Part shown: positions 1-7,428 of the stretch, piece after piece
Position numbering within the stretch: position 1 is the stretch's first letter
Layout of the letters: each line of letters starts with the position of its first letter
Assembly: GCF_001751365.1 (NCBI RefSeq)
Contig: NZ_LJGT01000040.1
Span: 1,097,696 to 1,161,695, forward strand
Origin: Streptomyces abyssalis
Lineage (GTDB): Bacteria; Actinomycetota; Actinomycetes; Streptomycetales; Streptomycetaceae
Reading direction: 5' to 3'
DNA length: 64,000 bases
Notes under the pieces: generated by a model
Database searches by the model: none
Seen by the model: only the letters and a program-made list of their open reading frames with translations
What the model was told of the DNA's origin: nothing
Program-made: the position numbers and the translations under genes

Positions 1-1
1 C

Positions 2-946
2 GGCTATCAGCTCGAACTCATCCCCGCCGTACCGCTGCCGCGCAAACCCACAGCCGAACTGATCACCGTCCCCGGGCGCCTGCGCGGCACCATCAAGGCG
101 GCCGAGCAGGTGCTGGAGAGCACCAAGGCCGACTGCGTCGCGGGATTCGGCGGATACGTGGCGCTCCCCGCCTACCTCGCGGCCAAGCGCCTCGGGGTTC
201 CCATCGTCGTGCACGAGGCCAACGCACGGCCCGGTCTGGCGAACAAGATCGGCTCGCGCTACACGCGCCACGTCGCGGTCTCCTCGCCCGACAGCAAGCT
301 GCGCAACGCCCGCTACATCGGCATCCCGCTGCGCCGCGCCATCGCCACGCTCGACCGCGCCGCCGCCAGGCCCCAGGCGCGCGCTTCGTTCGGCCTGGAC
401 GCCAACCTCCCGACCCTGCTCGTCACGGGCGGCTCGCAGGGTGCGCGCCGTCTCAACGAGGTTGTGCAGCACGCCGTGCCGCACCTTCAGCGCGCGGGAA
501 TCCAGACCCTGCACGCCGTCGGACCGAAGAACGAACTGCCGCAGCCGGACAACATGCCCGGAATGCCGCCCTATGTCCCGGTACCGTATGTCGACCGGAT
601 GGATCTCGCGTACGCCGCGGCCGACATGATGCTCTGCCGTGCGGGCGCGATGACCGTCGCGGAGCTGTCGGCGGTCGGGCTGCCGGCCGCCTACGTTCCG
701 CTGCCGATCGGCAACGGCGAACAGCGGCTGAACGCACAGCCGGTCGTCAAGGCCGGCGGCGGACTGCTCGTCGACGACGCCGAACTGACGCCGGAGTGGA
801 TCCTGGGCAACGTGCTTCCGGTCCTCAGTGATCCGCACCGGCTGCACGACATGGCGCGCGCCGCGGCGGAGTTCGGCCGTCCGGACGCCGACGAGCTTCT
901 GGTCGGCATGGTGTACGAGGCGATCGCGGCCCGCCGAGGGGCGTGA
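2..946 (+). CDS. murG: MurG, UDP-GlcNAc:lipid I N-acetylglucosaminyltransferase (5' end missing)
   Basis: MurG transfers GlcNAc from UDP-GlcNAc to lipid I on the inner membrane face, giving lipid II for peptidoglycan. The frame is open from base 2, so the start and about 50-60 residues lie before the window. Visible family signatures are GFGGYVALPAYLAA, then VHEANARPGLANK, the nucleotide-binding GGSQGARRLNE, and the C-domain CRAGAMTVAEL followed by PIGNGEQRLNA. It leads the division cluster, with ftsQ 16 bases downstream. The first in-frame ATG, at 110, is internal and is not the start. Identification is secure; only the N-terminus is unknown. Confidence 0.97.
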   Translation, partial: GYQLELIPAVPLPRKPTAELITVPGRLRGTIKAAEQVLESTKADCVAGFGGYVALPAYLAAKRLGVPIVVHEANARPGLANKIGSRYTRHVAVSSPDSKLRNARYIGIPLRRAIATLDRAAARPQARASFGLDANLPTLLVTGGSQGARRLNEVVQHAVPHLQRAGIQTLHAVGPKNELPQPDNMPGMPPYVPVPYVDRMDLAYAAADMMLCRAGAMTVAELSAVGLPAAYVPLPIGNGEQRLNAQPVVKAGGGLLVDDAELTPEWILGNVLPVLSDPHRLHDMARAAAEFGRPDADELLVGMVYEAIAARRGA

Positions 947-962
947 GAGAAGGCAGGGAAGC

Positions 963-1802
963 GTGGCCGGATCCACGGGGCCGACGAAGAGCGCCCAGCG
1001 GCGCGGCAGCAGTCCGGCGGCCCGTCCGCCGGCGGACGCCGACTCCGGCCCGCCACCGTCCGGTTCGCGCGGGGCGCGGCCACGGGCGGGGGCGCGAATG
1101 GTCCGGCTGCGTGCCCTGCTTGTCGTCTTCGCGCTGGCGCTCGGTCTCACCGGTTTCGGCGCATGGGCCCTTTACGGGTCGAACTGGGTGCTTGTCGAAC
1201 GTGTTTCCGTCAGCGGTGAGAAAGTGCTGACAGAGAAACAGGTGCGCGATGCGGCCCGTATTCCGGTTGGTACTCCGCTGCTGTCCGTCGACAGGGCCGC
1301 GGCCGAGCGCCGCCTCAAGTCCGCGCTTCCCCGCCTCGACGAGGTGCGTGTCCTACGGGCCTGGCCCCACGGAATCGGTATCCAGGTGACCGAACGGAAG
1401 CCGGAAGCGGTCATGAAGCATGACGGGAAATTCGTCGAAGTGGACGTTGAAGGTGTGCGTTTCGACGTAGTTCCGGAGCAACCGAAGGGCGTTCCGCTTC
1501 TTGTGATGGAAGTTGAGCGCTCACCGGGCCTGAGACACTTCGGCAAGGAACGCCTGCGCCGCGAAGCCGTCCGGGCCACCACCTCGCTGCCCGATTCCGT
1601 GGCGCGCGACACCCGTACGGTCCGGGTGCGTTCCTACGACTCCATCACACTGGAGTTGACCGGAGGCCGTACGGTGCTGTGGGGCAGTGGTGAACAGGGG
1701 AGCGCGAAGGCCGAGTCGCTGACCGCGCTGATGAAAGCGTCCAAGGGGGCGCGGCACTTCGACGTGAGTGTTCCCAGCGCCCCTGCGTCGTCAGGGAGTT
1801 GA
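963..1802 (+). CDS. ftsQ: FtsQ, bitopic divisome protein
   Basis: FtsQ (DivIB) links cytoplasmic and periplasmic parts of the divisome. The 279-residue product has a Pro/Arg-rich cytoplasmic tail of about 45 residues, one membrane helix near 46-69 (LRALLVVFALALGL and onward), then a POTRA-type domain starting WVLVERVSVSGEKVLTEKQV and a beta-rich C-terminus. The GTG at 963 is chosen because AGGCAGGGA lies just upstream and because an upstream in-frame start at 828 would overlap murG. Length and position between murG and ftsZ match streptomycetes. The start is moderately certain, the identity high. Confidence 0.93.
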   Translation: MAGSTGPTKSAQRRGSSPAARPPADADSGPPPSGSRGARPRAGARMVRLRALLVVFALALGLTGFGAWALYGSNWVLVERVSVSGEKVLTEKQVRDAARIPVGTPLLSVDRAAAERRLKSALPRLDEVRVLRAWPHGIGIQVTERKPEAVMKHDGKFVEVDVEGVRFDVVPEQPKGVPLLVMEVERSPGLRHFGKERLRREAVRATTSLPDSVARDTRTVRVRSYDSITLELTGGRTVLWGSGEQGSAKAESLTALMKASKGARHFDVSVPSAPASSGS

Positions 1803-2039
1803 CGGGCGTCAGCGCAGGCCAGCACCCTGGATGACCACCCCTGGGCCTGATCACATAGGGTGAAAAGAAAAACGGGAGGTTCGGCGTGTTCGTTGAACAC
1901 CCACCACTTGTCGACTTAGTGTCCGTTCCCAAGACTCCAGGGAAGACAGACACCGGTAACCCTAAACTTCACACTTAGGGTTCGGGTCGACGTGGACCGC
2001 CCGACAGGGATACGTAACTCGAGGCGAGAGGCCTTCGAC
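1803..2039 (+). promoter_or_regulatory. ftsQ-ftsZ intergenic control region with perfect dyad
   Basis: This 237-bp gap is unusually A/T-rich for the window (for example around 1855-1875) and carries no gene. In Streptomyces the equivalent gap holds several ftsZ promoters, including a sporulation-induced one; that is family knowledge. Directly visible are a perfect inverted repeat AACCCTAA (1958-1965) and TTAGGGTT (1975-1982) around a 9-base loop, and a GACAC pentamer at 1949-1953 that resembles the core of the reported WhiA site. Exact -10 and -35 boxes are not assigned. Confidence 0.65.
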
Positions 2040-3257
2040 GTGGCAGCACCGCAGAACTACCTCGCAGTCATCAAGGTCGTCGGCATTGGCGGCGGTGGCG
2101 TGAACGCCATCAACCGGATGATCGAGGTCGGTCTCAAGGGCGTCGAGTTCATCGCGATCAACACTGACGCGCAGGCCCTGTTGATGAGCGATGCCGATGT
2201 CAAGCTCGATGTGGGCCGTGAACTGACACGCGGTCTGGGAGCAGGCGCCAACCCCGATGTGGGCCGCAAGGCCGCCGAGGACCACCGCGAGGAGATCGAG
2301 GAGGTCCTCAAGGGGGCCGACATGGTCTTCGTCACCGCCGGCGAGGGAGGTGGCACCGGCACCGGCGGCGCTCCCGTCGTCGCCAACATCGCCCGCTCGC
2401 TGGGCGCCCTGACGATCGGCGTCGTCACCCGGCCCTTCACCTTCGAGGGCCGCCGCCGCGCCAATCAGGCCGAGGACGGCATCGCGGGCCTGCGCGACGA
2501 GGTCGACACCCTCATCGTCATCCCCAACGACCGTCTGCTGTCCATCTCGGACCGGCAGGTCAGCGTGCTGGACGCGTTCAAGTCCGCGGACCAGGTGCTC
2601 CTTTCGGGTGTGCAGGGCATCACCGACCTCATCACCACCCCGGGGCTGATCAACCTCGACTTCGCAGACGTCAAGTCCGTGATGTCGGAGGCGGGTTCGG
2701 CTCTGATGGGCATCGGTTCGGCCCGTGGGGACGACCGCGCGGTGGCCGCGGCCGAGATGGCGATCTCCTCGCCGCTGCTGGAGGCGTCGATCGACGGTGC
2801 CAGAGGCGTGCTGCTGTCCATCTCGGGCGGCTCCGACCTCGGCCTGTTCGAGATCAACGAGGCCGCGCAGCTGGTCAGCGAGGCGGCTCATCCCGAAGCC
2901 AACATCATCTTCGGTGCCGTGATCGACGACGCGCTCGGCGACGAGGTGAGGGTGACGGTCATCGCGGCGGGCTTCGACGGCGGACAGCCGCCGTCCAAGA
3001 ACCGTGACAAGGCGCTGGGTTCGCACACCTCGAAGGACGAGTCGTCCTCGGCGGCAGGCTTCGGCAGCGGCGACCCCGACGGCGACCGTCCGTCGTTCGG
3101 CGGCCTCGGCAGCGTCACCCCGCGCGAGAGCGAGCCCGAGCCGGTGGGCGAATCGACCGGCGCCGGCCGCGACTCGCTGCCTCCGACGGTCCCGCCGGCC
3201 CGCCCTTACCAGGACAGCCAGGCCGAGGAACTGGATGTGCCGGACTTCCTGAAGTGA
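2040..3257 (+). CDS. ftsZ: FtsZ, tubulin-like GTPase of the Z ring
   Basis: FtsZ polymerises with GTP into the Z ring; in streptomycetes it builds vegetative cross-walls and sporulation septa. The 405-residue product has the glycine-rich phosphate loop GEGGGTGTGG near residues 101-110, the T7 loop NLDFADVKSVM near 205-215, a Ser/Gly/Pro-rich linker, and the conserved terminal peptide DVPDFLK that docks partners such as SepF. GTG at 2040 begins VAAPQNYLAVIKVVGIGGGG, the standard actinobacterial N-terminus, with AGGCGAGAGG upstream. The TGA stop overlaps the GTG of pgeF. All key motifs are intact. Confidence 0.98.
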   Translation: MAAPQNYLAVIKVVGIGGGGVNAINRMIEVGLKGVEFIAINTDAQALLMSDADVKLDVGRELTRGLGAGANPDVGRKAAEDHREEIEEVLKGADMVFVTAGEGGGTGTGGAPVVANIARSLGALTIGVVTRPFTFEGRRRANQAEDGIAGLRDEVDTLIVIPNDRLLSISDRQVSVLDAFKSADQVLLSGVQGITDLITTPGLINLDFADVKSVMSEAGSALMGIGSARGDDRAVAAAEMAISSPLLEASIDGARGVLLSISGGSDLGLFEINEAAQLVSEAAHPEANIIFGAVIDDALGDEVRVTVIAAGFDGGQPPSKNRDKALGSHTSKDESSSAAGFGSGDPDGDRPSFGGLGSVTPRESEPEPVGESTGAGRDSLPPTVPPARPYQDSQAEELDVPDFLK

Positions 3258-3985
3258 TAGGCACGCACGACTCCACGAGCGGCGCGCACTTCGCATTCAC
3301 CGACAGGTGGGGCGGGGTGAGCGCCGCTCCGTATGAGTCGCTCAATCTCGGCGGCAGAGTCGGCGACGACGCGGCGCACGTACGGGAGAACCGCTCCCGT
3401 ACCGCCGCCTCGCTCGGACTGGCACCGGACCGGGTGGTCTGGATGCACCAGGTGCACGGGCGCGATGTCGCTTTGGTCAACGGCCCGTTCGGGGACCAGG
3501 CGCCACCGCTCGACGGAATCGTCACCCAGCGTCCCGCGCTCGCCCTCGCGGTGCTCACCGCCGACTGCACTCCCGTGCTGCTGGCCGATCCCGTCGCACG
3601 CGTCGCGGGCGCGGCGCACGCCGGGCGGCCCGGCCTGGTCGCCGGTGTGGTGCCCGCGTTGGTCGAGACGATGCGGGACCGCGGGGCGGCGCCGGAGCGA
3701 ATCGTCGCCCGTACCGGACCGGCAGTGTGCGGCGAGTGCTACGAGGTGCCCGAGGAGATGCGCGCGGCCGTCGCCGAGGCGGTCCCCGGGGCCTACGCCA
3801 CGACGAGTTGGGGCACCCCGTCGGTCGATGTGGCCGCCGGTGTACGGGCACAGCTCGAAGCCTGCGGTGTCACAACTCTGGAACAGTCCGACGTCTGCAC
3901 CATGGAGTCGGCTGATCACTTTTCGTACCGACGTGAAAAGATCACCGGTCGCCTCGCAAGCTATGTCTGGTTGGAGGCGAACTGA
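3254..3985 (+). CDS. pgeF: PgeF/YfiH family peptidoglycan editing factor (laccase-domain)
   Basis: YfiH/PgeF proteins are purine nucleoside phosphorylase or adenosine deaminase-like enzymes with reported roles in peptidoglycan quality control. The 243-residue product carries the metal site pieces WMHQVHGRDV (about 62-71), LTADCTPVLL (about 102-111) and AAHAGRPGLVAGV (about 121-133), plus the family motif PAVCGECYEV. The GTG start overlaps the ftsZ stop (GTGA), which implies translational coupling. It lies in the division cluster as in most Gram-positive bacteria. The substrate is uncertain; family assignment is firm. Confidence 0.9.
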   Translation: MIGTHDSTSGAHFAFTDRWGGVSAAPYESLNLGGRVGDDAAHVRENRSRTAASLGLAPDRVVWMHQVHGRDVALVNGPFGDQAPPLDGIVTQRPALALAVLTADCTPVLLADPVARVAGAAHAGRPGLVAGVVPALVETMRDRGAAPERIVARTGPAVCGECYEVPEEMRAAVAEAVPGAYATTSWGTPSVDVAAGVRAQLEACGVTTLEQSDVCTMESADHFSYRREKITGRLASYVWLEAN

Positions 3986-3988
3986 ACC

Positions 3989-4717
3989 GTGACGGACCTC
4001 ACGGCCCGTCAGGCCGAACTCGCGGAGAACCTCGCACGGGTGGAGGAGCGCATCCGCGGCGCTTGCGCCGCGGCGGGGCGCAGTCGTGACGAGGTCACTC
4101 TGATCGTCGTCACGAAGACCTATCCCGCCCGGGACGTACGGCTGTTGGCGGAGCTGGGAGTGCGGCACGTCGCCGAGAACCGGGACCAGGAGGCGGCGGC
4201 GAAGGCAGACGAGTGCGCCGGCACCCCTGTGACGTGGCACTTCGTGGGACAGCTGCAGACCAACAAGGTCCGCTCCGTTGCGGGTTACGCCGACGTGATC
4301 CACTCCGTCGACCGCACCCGGCTCGTCAACGCCCTGAGCAGTGCCGCCGCACATCAAGGCCGCCGCCTGGACTGCCTCGTCCAGGTCGCACTCGATGCGG
4401 AGTCAGAAACCGCCGGAGGGCGGGGAGGTGCCGCACCGGGGTCCGTGGCAAAGCTCGGCGATGCGGTGGAAGCCGCCCAAGGTCTGCGGCTGGCAGGGGT
4501 GATGACGGTCGCGCCGCTGACCGGGCCTTACGCGGGACGCCCGTCCGCGGCCTTCGAACGGCTGCGGGAAATCTCAACCGGCCTGTGTACAAGGCATCCT
4601 GCTGCAACCATGGTGTCAGCAGGGATGAGCTCGGATCTCGAAGAGGCCGTGGCCGCCGGGGCGACACATGTGCGCGTCGGCAGTGCGGTACTCGGAGAGC
4701 GACCCCGGCTCGGGTAA
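3989..4717 (+). CDS. yggS: YggS-type pyridoxal phosphate homeostasis protein
   Basis: PLPBP (YggS/YBL036C) proteins bind pyridoxal phosphate and buffer it; they lack a demonstrated catalytic reaction. The 242-residue product shows the cofactor lysine in LIVVTKTYPARD (near residue 43), HFVGQLQTNKVR, HSVDR, and the C-terminal MSSDLEEAVAAGATHVRVGSA, which binds the phosphate. A Gly-rich stretch near 140-150 is slightly longer than usual. GTG at 3989 lies 3 bases after the pgeF stop. It is part of the division operon, as in many actinobacteria. Confidence 0.93.
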   Translation: MTDLTARQAELAENLARVEERIRGACAAAGRSRDEVTLIVVTKTYPARDVRLLAELGVRHVAENRDQEAAAKADECAGTPVTWHFVGQLQTNKVRSVAGYADVIHSVDRTRLVNALSSAAAHQGRRLDCLVQVALDAESETAGGRGGAAPGSVAKLGDAVEAAQGLRLAGVMTVAPLTGPYAGRPSAAFERLREISTGLCTRHPAATMVSAGMSSDLEEAVAAGATHVRVGSAVLGERPRLG

Positions 4718-4872
4718 CGTCGCCAACAAGTCGGACCACGGCACAAAATATGGTCATTTCCGTTTGGAAGACAGCAGGCGGACAGACCCGCCGGGATCCA
4801 GGCCACCGGTGACGGAGCCAGGGGTCTCCCCATCGGAGGCGGGGGCCCACCACAGAGCGGAGGACGCAGAGA

Positions 4873-5508
4873 ATGGCCGGCGCTATGCGCAAGATGGCGG
4901 TCTACCTCGGCCTCGTGGAGGACGATGGGTACGACGGCCCGGGTTTCGATCCCGACGACGAGTTCGAACCCGAACCGGAGCCCGAGAGGGACCGCCGGCG
5001 GCACGAGCCGCTGCAGTCGCACGACTCCCTGCAGAAGGACGAACCGGCCGAGCCGGTGCGCGTGATGCATCCTCCCGCCCAGCGGGAGAGGGAGCAGCCG
5101 TCTCCCCCTGCGATCGTCGAAAACGGACGATCCGGGAGAATTGCCCCCGTGTCATCCATCACACCTGAACGTCAGAGTCTGGAGAAGAGCGCCCCGGTGA
5201 TCATGCCCAAAGTCGTGTCCGAACGGGAGCCGTACCGGATCACCACGTTGCACCCCCGGACGTACAACGAGGCCCGTACCATCGGGGAACACTTCCGCGA
5301 GGGTACCCCCGTGATCATGAACTTGACGGAGATGGATGATACGGACGCGAAGAGACTTGTCGACTTCGCGGCCGGTCTGGTCTTCGGTCTCCACGGGAGT
5401 ATTGAAAGAGTGACGCAGAAGGTGTTCCTGCTGTCTCCTGCTAACGTCGATGTCACGGCGGAGGACAAGGCCCGCATCGCAGAGGGCGGGTTCTTCAACC
5501 AGAGCTGA
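4873..5508 (+). CDS. sepF: SepF, Z-ring membrane anchor
   Basis: SepF tethers FtsZ to the membrane and is essential for septation in actinobacteria, which lack FtsA. The 211-residue product begins with an amphipathic membrane-targeting helix (MAGAMRKMAVYLGL), followed by an acidic and proline-rich linker, then the compact DUF552 domain from about residue 115 (ITTLHPRTYNEARTIGEHF through FAAGLVFGLHGSIERV). ATG at 4873 is preceded by AGCGGAGGACG. The 155-bp gap after yggS suggests an extra promoter; an A/T-rich patch lies near 4745-4760. The two preceding genes and yggT flank it as expected. Confidence 0.95.
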   Translation: MAGAMRKMAVYLGLVEDDGYDGPGFDPDDEFEPEPEPERDRRRHEPLQSHDSLQKDEPAEPVRVMHPPAQREREQPSPPAIVENGRSGRIAPVSSITPERQSLEKSAPVIMPKVVSEREPYRITTLHPRTYNEARTIGEHFREGTPVIMNLTEMDDTDAKRLVDFAAGLVFGLHGSIERVTQKVFLLSPANVDVTAEDKARIAEGGFFNQS

Positions 5509-5581
5509 AGACGCAAGGATCAACGGAACGGGCCGTAAGGTCACGCGAGCGCCCAACGAGGCGAGGGGAGAGGGAAGCGCA

Positions 5582-5866
5582 GTGAGTACCGCACTCGAGG
5601 TGGTCCAAGTCGCGCTGTACTGCTTCCTGCTCGTGTTGATCTTCCGACTGGTGATGGACTACGTCTTCCAGTTCGCCCGCTCATGGCAGCCCGGCAAGGC
5701 GATGGTGGTCGTTCTCGAAGCGACCTACACTGTCACTGATCCGCCACTCAAGCTGCTTCGGCGGTTCATCCCGCCGTTGCGCTTCGGGGGCGTGGCGCTC
5801 GACCTGTCCTTCTTCGTACTGATGATCATCGTCTACATCCTGATCAACGTCGTGGCCAGGCTGTGA
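5582..5866 (+). CDS. yggT: YggT family membrane protein
   Basis: YggT proteins are small membrane proteins of unclear role, usually found between sepF and divIVA. The 94-residue product has two hydrophobic segments, near 7-28 (VQVALYCFLLVLIFRLVMDYV) and 70-92 (LSFFVLMIIVYILINVV), joined by the family core TDPPLKLLRRFIPPLRFGG. GTG at 5582 follows GAGGGGAGAGGGA. An upstream in-frame extension to 5450 would overlap sepF and lacks a ribosome site. Family assignment is strong; function is not known. Confidence 0.92.
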   Translation: MSTALEVVQVALYCFLLVLIFRLVMDYVFQFARSWQPGKAMVVVLEATYTVTDPPLKLLRRFIPPLRFGGVALDLSFFVLMIIVYILINVVARL

Positions 5867-5918
5867 ACGATCGAAATGGTCTTGCCGACATGCCGACGAG
5901 TTACGTTGAGGTGAAGAG

Positions 5919-7085
5919 ATGCCACTGACCCCCGAGGACGTGCGGAACAAGCAGTTCACGACCGTCCGCCTCCGAGAAGGTTACGACGAGGACGAAGTCG
6001 ATGCCTTTCTTGATGAGGTCGAAGCCGAGCTGACGCGCCTGCTGCGCGAGAACGAGGACCTGCGCGCGAAGCTCGCCGCAGCGACCCGTGCCGCCGCGCA
6101 GAACCAGCAGCAGGGCGGGATGCGCAAGCCGGAGCCGCAGGACCGGCAAGGCGGGGGCCCCGTGCCCGCCGCCATATCAGGTCCGCAGCCGGTGCCGCCG
6201 GGTCAGCACGGCGGTCCTGGGCAGCACCCCGGCCAGCATCCTGGCCAGCACCCGGGGCAGCACCCGGGTCAGCACGGCCCGCAGCAGGGCATGGGCGGTC
6301 CGCCTCAGCTGCCCGGCGGGCAGCCGCAGCTTCCTGCCGGACCCGGCGGCCCTCAGGGCGGTCCCGGTGGTCCCATGGTTCCCGGTGGGCCCCAGGGCGG
6401 CCCCGGCGGCCCGATGGGTCCCGGTGGCCCGCAGATGCCAGGTGGCGGCGGGCAGAACAACGACAGCGCCGCCCGTGTGCTGTCGCTCGCACAGCAGACC
6501 GCCGACCAGGCCATTGCCGAAGCCCGTTCCGAGGCGAACAAGATCGTCGGTGAGGCGCGCAGCCGGGCCGAGGGTCTCGAGCGTGACGCCCGCGCCAAGG
6601 CCGACGCCCTTGAGCGGGACGCCCAGGAGAAGCACCGCGTCGCGATGGGCTCGCTGGAGTCCGCCAGGGCGACGCTGGAGCGCAAGGTCGAGGACCTGCG
6701 CGGCTTCGAGCGGGAGTACCGCACGCGTCTGAAGTCGTACCTGGAGAGCCAGCTGCGTCAGCTGGAGAACCAGGCGGACGACTCGCTGGCCCCGCCGCGT
6801 ACGCCCGCCACCGCTTCTCTCCCGCCGTCCCCGTCGATGGCGGGCGCACCCGCCGGTGCGGGAGTCGGCAGCATGGGTGGCCACCAGTCCATGGGGGGCA
6901 ACGGCCACAGCATGGGCGGTCACGGCGGCCCCCCGCAGGGCGGCCCGAGCTACGGCGGAGGACAGCAGCAGATGTCCCCGGCCATGACGCAGCCGATGGC
7001 GCCCGTACGTCCCCAGGGCGGCCCCGCGCCGCAGCAGGCTCCGTCACCGATGCGGGGCTTCCTGATCGACGAGGACGACAACTGA
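5919..7085 (+). CDS. divIVA: DivIVA, polar growth determinant
   Basis: DivIVA marks hyphal tips and recruits the polarisome; it is essential in streptomycetes. The 388-residue product has the conserved lipid-binding N-domain (MPLTPEDVRNKQFTTVRLRE, then DEDEVDAFLDEVEAELTRLL), a long Gln/Gly/Pro linker of about residues 62-180, a second coiled coil of about 185-285 rich in Ala/Glu/Arg, and a Gly/Met/Gln tail ending GFLIDEDDN. The linker holds a GQHP tetrapeptide repeated about five times (6217-6276) and GGPQGGPGGPM twice. ATG at 5919 follows GAGGTGAAGAG. A -10-like TACGTT at 5902-5907 may be its own promoter. A strong terminator follows. Confidence 0.96.
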   Translation: MPLTPEDVRNKQFTTVRLREGYDEDEVDAFLDEVEAELTRLLRENEDLRAKLAAATRAAAQNQQQGGMRKPEPQDRQGGGPVPAAISGPQPVPPGQHGGPGQHPGQHPGQHPGQHPGQHGPQQGMGGPPQLPGGQPQLPAGPGGPQGGPGGPMVPGGPQGGPGGPMGPGGPQMPGGGGQNNDSAARVLSLAQQTADQAIAEARSEANKIVGEARSRAEGLERDARAKADALERDAQEKHRVAMGSLESARATLERKVEDLRGFEREYRTRLKSYLESQLRQLENQADDSLAPPRTPATASLPPSPSMAGAPAGAGVGSMGGHQSMGGNGHSMGGHGGPPQGGPSYGGGQQQMSPAMTQPMAPVRPQGGPAPQQAPSPMRGFLIDEDDN

Positions 7086-7113
7086 TCGACTGACGGCGCA
7101 CTCGCCGGCACAA

Positions 7114-7162
7114 GGCAAGGGCCGGGCCCGGAAGCCACTCGCTTCCGGGCCCGGCCCTTGCC
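7114..7162 (+). terminator. Rho-independent-type hairpin after divIVA
   Basis: A perfect 22-bp inverted repeat (arms 7114-7135 and 7141-7162, loop CACTC) lies 28 bp after the divIVA stop. No T run follows, as is usual in Streptomyces. It lies between divIVA and the convergent ileS, so it may work from both sides. The next 266 bp to the ileS stop hold no gene I can support. Confidence 0.9.
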
Positions 7163-7428
7163 CATGTGTGGAGGCGTTGGACGGGCGTCCGTGGCCTGCC
7201 GTTGTCCGTTGGAGCAACACGGCGCCCTCAGGGGCCGCGCGGCGGCCTCTTCCCTTCCAAGCTCCGCGCGCGGGCTCTCACTCCGTCAGCCGGACGCTCA
7301 GAGGCTTTTCCGGCAGCCCTGCCGTCCGGCGTCCCGCCGCGCTGTGCACGAGACGCCGGCGAGGCCGGGGAGCGCCCGCTGTGCGGACGGCATCCGCGGC
7401 CTCGCCGCGCCCTGTGCGGGCCGTTCCG

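Noticed and set aside
7289..7335. Second terminator for ileS
   Set aside because: Only an 8-bp stem with a large interrupted loop; not convincing beside the 22-bp hairpin at 7114-7162.
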